A stretch of 64,000 nucleotides of DNA, taken from Chloroflexota bacterium (GTDB taxonomy: Bacteria > Chloroflexota > Anaerolineae > JAAYZQ01). The stretch spans positions 186,001 to 250,000 of the forward strand of contig JAGVRI010000002.1 of the NCBI GenBank assembly GCA_018606645.1, in the 5' to 3' direction. Positions within the stretch are counted from its first letter, which is position 1. Every line of letters begins with the position of its first letter. This document shows positions 59,429 through 64,000 of this stretch, piece after piece. Below the pieces are notes generated by a model. The model saw only the letters and a program-made list of their open reading frames with translations. It did no database searches and was not told the DNA's origin. Both the position numbers and the translations under genes were made by a program.

Positions 59429-62149
59429 TTAGCGCCGCCGTGACCACACCTTGTACAGCTCGATCACCAGCAGGATGGCGGCGCCCGGCACAGCGAAGAG
59501 AAGCCACATCTGCCACGAGAGCCGCTGTGTGCGCAGCAGCGACTGCAGGAACGGCACCTCGGTGGCCAGGATGTGGACGCCCAGCGCGACGGCCATGCCG
59601 ATCATCAGCACTGGGTTATTGCGCGGTGGGACGCGAAAGGCCGAGGTGGTCTCGGAGCGGCAGTTCAGCACATGGTAGAACTGCATCAGCACCAGCAGCG
59701 TCAGCAAGCTGCTGCGCGCAGCGGGTTCGTCCCAGCCCGAGTGGAGCATGACCAGCCAGGCAACAAAACAAATGACCGCCATGGTCAGACCGCTGAGCAG
59801 CACCTGCTCGATCATTTTGCGGTTGAACAACCCCTCCGACGGCGGTCGCGGCGGCAGACGCATCACGCCCGGCTCGCCTGCCTCGAAGGCCAGGGCCACG
59901 TCCTGAATGCCGTTAGTGACCAGGTTGAGCCACAGGATCTGCACCGCCAGCAGCGGCACGGGCAGTCCGGCGAAAATCGACAGGCCGATCAGGACCAGCT
60001 CGGCCAGACCGGTGGAGATGAGAAACAGCGTCACCTTGCGCACGTTGGCGTAGGCGTGGCGGCCTTCCTCGATCCCGGCCACGATGGAGGCGAAGTTGTC
60101 GTCGGTGACGATGAGTGAGGCGGTGTCCTTAGCCACATCGGTACCCGAACCCATGGCCACGCCGATGTTAGCCTTGCGCAGCGCCGGGGCGTCGTTCACG
60201 CCGTCGCCGGTCACCGCCACGAAATCGCCCAGGCCCATCATGGCGTCCACGATGTGCAGCTTTTGCTCCGGCGACACGCGGGCAAAGACGCTGGTGCGCT
60301 TGACCTGCTCGTAGAACTGGGGTACGTGGACATCGCCGATCTCGGCCAGATCGCGGCCAGTGGTCACCTGGTCTTTCGACTCGGCGATGCCTAGCTCGCG
60401 GGCGATGGCGAACGCCGTTTCGGGGTGGTCGCCGGTGATCATGGCCACTTTGATGCCGGCCTGCCGCGCGGTGTCGACCGCCTCTGGCACTTCTGGCCGT
60501 ACCGGGTCAATAAAGCCCAGCAGACCTTGCAGGATCAGGCTATGGAGATGGCTCTCGTCCAGCCTCGCCGAGTCACCCCCAAGCTGTGGGCCGGCAGCCA
60601 GCGCCAGTACCCGATACCCCTGTTCGGCCAGGGCGCTCGCCTGGCGATGGATCCGATCTTCATCCAAGGGCACAGGGCCGGCGGCGGTTTCCATCTCTGT
60701 ACAAAAGGGAAGGACCGTCTCCACCGCGCCCTTGACGACGACGCGATAGCTACCATCGGTCTGGTTGAGAGTGGCGGCGTAGCGCTTCTCCGACTCGAAC
60801 GGGATCGCGGCCAGGGCCGGGTGTTGCTCCCGCACTAGGGCGGGCTTGAGGCCCAGCTTGTAGCCCAAGGCCAGGAGGGCCACGTCCATCGCGTCGCCGC
60901 TGTGGCGCCAGGCGCTGTCGATCCGCTCCAGCGAGGCTTCATTGCACAGGATGGCATCGCGGGCCAAGGTTGTCAGCCGGCCGGCCAGCGCGTGGTCCAA
61001 CTCTGTGCCATCCGCCAGCGTGATCTCACCTTGGTCGTTGTAGCCCTGGCCACCCACTGCCACGCAGACGCCGTCAGGGAAGACCACGGCCCGCACCGTC
61101 TGTTGGTTGACCGTCAGCGTGCCGGTCTTGTCGCTGGCAATGACCGTACAACTGCCCAGGCTCTCCACCGCGGCCAGCTTGCGGACAATCACATGGCGCC
61201 GGGCCATCCGCGCCGTGGCCAGCGACAGCGCCACGGTCATGGCCACCGGCAGCCCCTCCGGAATCGCAGAAACCGCCATGGCGATCATCAGGAAGAGCAC
61301 CTCGGAATAAGGCATCCCGCGCGCCAGCGAGATGATCCCCAAAAGGGCGGCAAAGCCCAGCACCACGAAACTGATCTGGCGCGCGAACCGCTCCATGCGC
61401 AGCACCAAGGGCGCTTTGGCGCCCTCCTCTTCGGCTACGGTGTGGGCAATCTTGCCTACTTCGGTGTAGCGCCCGGTGGCGACCACCAACCCAACCCCGC
61501 GGCCAGAGACGACGGTCGAACCGGCATAGGCCATGTTGCGCCGGTCTCCCACGGGCGCATCCCGCTCCAGCAGGTCGATCTTTTTCGTGGCCGCCATCGA
61601 TTCACCGGTCAGGAACGACTCGTCAATGGCCAGGTTGTTGACCTGCACCAGGCGTAGGTCAGCCGGGACCCGGTCGCCGGATTCCAGGAGCACCACATCG
61701 CCGGGGACCAGCCCCTCGGCGTCCACCTCGAACTGCCGGCCCTCGCGGCGCACCCTGGCCCGCACCTTGAGCATCTTCTGCAGGGAGTGGGCGCTCTGCT
61801 CTGCCTTGTACTCCTGCACCGTGCCGATGGTGGCGTTCAGGACGATGACCACCACGATAAAGACTGCGTCTTTGATATCCCCGGTCAGCAGGGCGATGAC
61901 ACCAGCGACCAGGAGGATGTAAATCAGCGGGCTTTTGAACTGGTGCAGGATAATGTCAAAGAGGGTAGGCGGTTTGCGTTCCGGCAGGGTGTTGCGGCCG
62001 AATTCGCGCAAGCGCTCCTCAACCTGGACCGGGCTTAGCCCGCGCAAGTCGGTCTGGAGCTTGACCAGGACCGCCTCCTCTGGCGTGGCGTGCCAGGGGA
62101 TGGGCTGGCCGGGAATCTCGATCAGCTCAATGCGATTAAGGTTTTCCAT
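59429..62149 (-). CDS. P-type cation-transporting ATPase (type II)
   Basis: 906 residues from ATG 62149 (an ATG at 62161 lacks a ribosome site). N-terminal cation_ATPase_N domain, TGES actuator loop, ion site SAIPEGLPVAMTVAL in helix M4, phosphorylation DKTGTLTVNQQT, ATP-binding KGAVETVLPFC, and hinge TGDGVNDAPALRKANIGVAMG. In M6 the motif is NLVTNGIQDVALAFE, not the SERCA NLVTDG, so the cation (Ca2+, Na+, Mn2+ or other) is uncertain. It works in the cytoplasmic membrane. The start overlaps the end of a cassette-type frame. Confidence 0.9.
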   Translation of the reverse strand: MENLNRIELIEIPGQPIPWHATPEEAVLVKLQTDLRGLSPVQVEERLREFGRNTLPERKPPTLFDIILHQFKSPLIYILLVAGVIALLTGDIKDAVFIVVVIVLNATIGTVQEYKAEQSAHSLQKMLKVRARVRREGRQFEVDAEGLVPGDVVLLESGDRVPADLRLVQVNNLAIDESFLTGESMAATKKIDLLERDAPVGDRRNMAYAGSTVVSGRGVGLVVATGRYTEVGKIAHTVAEEEGAKAPLVLRMERFARQISFVVLGFAALLGIISLARGMPYSEVLFLMIAMAVSAIPEGLPVAMTVALSLATARMARRHVIVRKLAAVESLGSCTVIASDKTGTLTVNQQTVRAVVFPDGVCVAVGGQGYNDQGEITLADGTELDHALAGRLTTLARDAILCNEASLERIDSAWRHSGDAMDVALLALGYKLGLKPALVREQHPALAAIPFESEKRYAATLNQTDGSYRVVVKGAVETVLPFCTEMETAAGPVPLDEDRIHRQASALAEQGYRVLALAAGPQLGGDSARLDESHLHSLILQGLLGFIDPVRPEVPEAVDTARQAGIKVAMITGDHPETAFAIARELGIAESKDQVTTGRDLAEIGDVHVPQFYEQVKRTSVFARVSPEQKLHIVDAMMGLGDFVAVTGDGVNDAPALRKANIGVAMGSGTDVAKDTASLIVTDDNFASIVAGIEEGRHAYANVRKVTLFLISTGLAELVLIGLSIFAGLPVPLLAVQILWLNLVTNGIQDVALAFEAGEPGVMRLPPRPPSEGLFNRKMIEQVLLSGLTMAVICFVAWLVMLHSGWDEPAARSSLLTLLVLMQFYHVLNCRSETTSAFRVPPRNNPVLMIGMAVALGVHILATEVPFLQSLLRTQRLSWQMWLLFAVPGAAILLVIELYKVWSRRR

Positions 62150-62405
62150 AGACAATCCCATGAGAGAAACAGGTGGTCAGCATAATTGGCCCATATGGAA
62201 TGGCAAAGAATCTACCTGTGCCATCAATGGCCTGAATGATACGTTCTTCGCTCCAAACACCTTGTGACCAGCGCATCAAAGAGTCACTGCCACGCAAACG
62301 ACGGGGATTGAGCAAAAAGTCGAGCCATTCAACAGCGGTCTGTCCGCGAAGCTCAAGTTCGACGTCTTGGGTGCCAACGGTGAGAAACTTCTCGAAAAGG
62401 TGCAT
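62136..62405 (-). pseudogene. Cassette-type hypothetical gene, apparently 3'-truncated
   Basis: 89 residues from ATG 62405, with GGAAGG about ten bases upstream. The part up to about residue 73 (FEKFLTVGTQDVELELRG, TAVEWLDFLLNPRRLRG, RFFAIPYGP) looks like a conserved small protein of unknown function, as I recall seeing in mobile cassettes; the last residues (MLTTCFSHGIVYGKP) read through the ATPase leader and overlap its start by 14 bases. On its coding strand two attC-like sites lie upstream, as expected for a gene in an integron-type array. The 3' end may have been lost in a recombination event. Confidence 0.5.
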
Positions 62406-62450
62406 ATTTGGGATGCCTTCCAGAGTTGATCATATCCCACTTGAGAAGGC

Positions 62451-62512
62451 GGCTAACGGCATCCGCTTCAGCCGCAGACGCGAAGCGTGTCGGCTGCAAG
62501 TGGGGGTTGGGC
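62451..62512. repeat. attC-like recombination site A
   Basis: Ends GGCTAAC (62451-62457) and GTTGGGC (62506-62512) resemble the RYYYAAC / GTTRRRY simple sites. Between them CTTCAGCCG (62466-62474) pairs with CGGCTGcAAG (62491-62500) with one bulged base, as in the extrahelical bases of folded attC sites. Confidence 0.6.
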
Positions 62513-62551
62513 AGCATTACATTATGCCATTCCTCGGTAATGCTGCCCAAC
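62506..62551. repeat. Perfect 15-bp inverted repeat joining the two sites
   Basis: GTTGGGCAGCATTAC (62506-62520) and GTAATGCTGCCCAAC (62537-62551) are exact inverted copies around a 16-base loop. The outer 7 bases of each arm are also the inner simple sites of the two attC-like elements. Confidence 0.9.
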
Positions 62552-62628
62552 GATTTGCGCATAAGCCGCCCGCGAGCGAGGGAGCGAAGCGACCGAGTGA
62601 AGCGGGTCGGCTTATGCGCGTGTTAGGC
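62545..62628. repeat. attC-like recombination site B
   Basis: Ends GCCCAAC (62545-62551) and GTTAGGC (62622-62628) fit RYYYAAC / GTTRRRY exactly. Inside, GCGCATAAGCCG (62557-62568) pairs perfectly with CGGCTTATGCGC (62608-62619), followed by CCCGC / GCGGG with a single bulged T (62607). The 84-base size, two-block arms, bulge and variable loop are those of integron cassette sites (59-base elements). Confidence 0.75.
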
Positions 62629-62710
62629 CGCATTCCTCTTGCAAACTGAACATTTTTGAGCTGCAGAAGTCTTGCCCACCGAGAGCAATTCGGCAACTTG
62701 ACCCGAATAC

Positions 62711-63999
62711 TTATCTTCTCACCAACGGCAGATAGATAGGGTGAAAGATGAGGGCGCGCCGATAGACTCCCGGGCTCATCAGGTCTGTTTGAGCCGCCTG
62801 AGTCATATTGCTATAGGAGCCCGGAGTGACAATTCTGTACCCGCCAGCAGAACCCACGTACATGACTAATCGCTGCTGGCCGTTCACCCCCACATCATGT
62901 CCAAATGCCAGGGAATATGCAGGCCCCTGCGAGAGTCCTTCTGCAAGCATGAGGGAATGGCCACCATCCAGACTCTGAAATAGTCCATCCCAGGTAGCGA
63001 TGTAGAAGACCCGTGAGCCAAGCGGTGAAAACACCATCTCCGCCACCGGGCCTCCATATACCGGGTTTCCATATTCATCGGTGAGCATCTCCCACGTCGC
63101 CCCGCCGTCCTGCGAAATGTTGATACCTTGACCATGGCTATGGACATAGATCACATTGCCATAGTCAGGGTGCACGGTCACCAGGCGGATGCCTCCGATG
63201 TTCTCAGGCGTCAAACGTTCCCAGGTTTCACCCCGATCCTGGCTACGGTACAACCCCGCATTGGTTGCCGCATACACCCGCTGAGGGTTGTGCGGATCAA
63301 AGAGAATACGCCAAAGCCGGCCTTCCACTACCTTGACAATTCGCCAACCTGCAGCAGCGTTGTCGCGGATGTAGATAACCCCTGTAGCGTTTTCCAGGTC
63401 TCCTGATGATATAAGCGCTCCAGCCAGAAGCCTGCCCGGTCGTTCCGGGTCGGGGGCGACCATGACACCATTCCCAATGGCGTCGGCAGGAGCACCTTCC
63501 GGACGGGGCAAGTACTCAATCTGGTACGTCGCCCCCCGGTCCGAACTGATGTACAAACAGGGTTCCACACAGATAGCCGGGAAATACACGATGTTAGGGG
63601 TAAAAGGGTCAATCACGATGGGACCTTCCCAGCCGATCCAGGGGGCAGGGATGTCCAGGGATTGCCAATTACGTCCCCCATCAATGGTTTTAATAAAATT
63701 CACACTCATCCCCAGCGGAGAAGCATAGGCCTCGTCGGGATTTTGTGGGTTAACGCCCAGGAAACCCAGCATCAGACCCGCCAAACCTTGATTGGATGCC
63801 CGCCAGGTCTGACCGCCGTCCTCGCTTTTGTATACCCCCCATCTGTAGCCGCATACACCGTCGTCCGCGCCGGGTCGTTTGGCGCGTCGGGGGCAGGGCT
63901 CAGGGCAAAATCCCAAACGTAGGGAATATCCTCCGGCATTGCTGGCAACCAACTCTGGCTGTTGTCGGTGGTAAAGTACCGATAGCGGCCTGCTGCTAT
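62711..63999 (-). CDS. Secreted BNR/sortilin-type repeat protein, partial, with a frameshift
   Basis: The visible part is about 430 residues, with the N-terminus outside the window. Asp-box/BNR-type repeats recur about every 45-50 residues: YKSEDGGQTW, KTIDGGRNW, YRSQDRGETW, NISQDGGATW, FQSLDGGHS. These form beta-propeller blades, typical of extracellular glycan or surface-binding proteins. It ends IFHPIYLPLVRR. Reading from the right edge the good frame (ATDGG at its end) continues into VYKSEDGGQTW only if one base is added in the C6 run at 63835-63840, so an error or true frameshift lies there. Confidence 0.8.
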   Translation of the reverse strand, partial: SSRPLSVLYHRQQPELVASNAGGYSLRLGFCPEPCPRRAKRPGADDGVCGYRWGVYKSEDGGQTWRASNQGLAGLMLGFLGVNPQNPDEAYASPLGMSVNFIKTIDGGRNWQSLDIPAPWIGWEGPIVIDPFTPNIVYFPAICVEPCLYISSDRGATYQIEYLPRPEGAPADAIGNGVMVAPDPERPGRLLAGALISSGDLENATGVIYIRDNAAAGWRIVKVVEGRLWRILFDPHNPQRVYAATNAGLYRSQDRGETWERLTPENIGGIRLVTVHPDYGNVIYVHSHGQGINISQDGGATWEMLTDEYGNPVYGGPVAEMVFSPLGSRVFYIATWDGLFQSLDGGHSLMLAEGLSQGPAYSLAFGHDVGVNGQQRLVMYVGSAGGYRIVTPGSYSNMTQAAQTDLMSPGVYRRALIFHPIYLPLVRR

Positions 64000-64000
64000 C

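Noticed and set aside
1-64000. tRNA, rRNA, CRISPR arrays, transposases or prophage genes
   Set aside because: Looked for cloverleaf ends, regularly spaced repeats and transposase motifs; none found. The only mobile-element traces are the attC-like sites near 62.5 kb.

Overview
The window looks like chromosomal DNA of a GC-rich anaerobic or facultative bacterium, most likely Chloroflexota of the Anaerolineae type (inference). The pointers are a cell-division cluster carrying sbp and mraZ, a B12-dependent ribonucleotide reductase with NrdR, abundant corrinoid methyltransferase genes, and secreted proteins ending in a YLPLV-R or YVPVLLK-like tail. I see no rRNA, tRNA, CRISPR array or transposase. 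Most promoters I list have a TTGxxx box, 16-18 bases, and a TATxxT-like box.

Layout. 1-4.5 kb: the end of a membrane protein, a degenerate tandem repeat, a promoter-to-terminator unit that may be a small RNA or attenuated leader, a zinc-ribbon coiled-coil protein, and a GlcD/GlcF-like oxidase pair. 4.5-9.2 kb (minus): a three-gene catabolic operon with a glycyl radical enzyme that matches trans-4-hydroxy-L-proline dehydratase (HypD), an ornithine-cyclodeaminase-family enzyme and an FAD amine oxidase. 9.2-12.5 kb (minus): lipoprotein, YggT, YggS, PgeF, and an enoyl-ACP reductase divergent from fabH. 12.7-17.7 kb (plus): fabH, acyl-CoA carboxyltransferase, a small partner, a biotin carrier protein, and a GerMN/Gmad2 lipoprotein. 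17.7-22.9 kb (minus): radical SAM protein, DUF218 protein, nrdJ, nrdR.

23.4-41.4 kb (minus) is a nearly complete dcw cluster, transcribed mraZ, rsmH, ftsL-like, ftsI, murF, mraY, murD, ftsW, murG, CvpA-like gene, murC, murB, ddl, ftsQ, sbp, ftsA, ftsZ. murE is absent. mraZ has a strong promoter followed by three GTGG boxes at 10-bp spacing. A second promoter before ddl would give a nearly leaderless message.

41.7-50.7 kb: a truncated baeRF-like gene, a UbiB-family kinase, then the most interesting locus: a peptide-maturation (RiPP) operon with a PqqD-like recognition protein, a radical SAM/SPASM maturase, a 50-residue precursor with three cysteines, a terminator, an HPr-kinase-like P-loop protein, an S26-type peptidase with a Ser/His arrangement, and a 1133-residue C25 (gingipain-like) secreted protease. 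50.7-56.5 kb holds two convergent non-pyrrolysine MttB-family methyltransferase / corrinoid protein pairs, one with a structured leader and a 14-codon upstream frame, the other with a PLP amino-acid racemase. 56.6-62.1 kb (minus): response regulator, histidine kinase, PsiE-like protein, P-type ATPase. 62.1-62.7 kb carries two attC-like integron recombination sites next to a 3'-truncated cassette-type gene. The right edge is a BNR-repeat secreted protein with an apparent frameshift in a C6 run.

Taken together the accessory genes suggest anaerobic breakdown of methylated amines and imino acids (betaines, hydroxyproline), but substrates are inferred, not shown.
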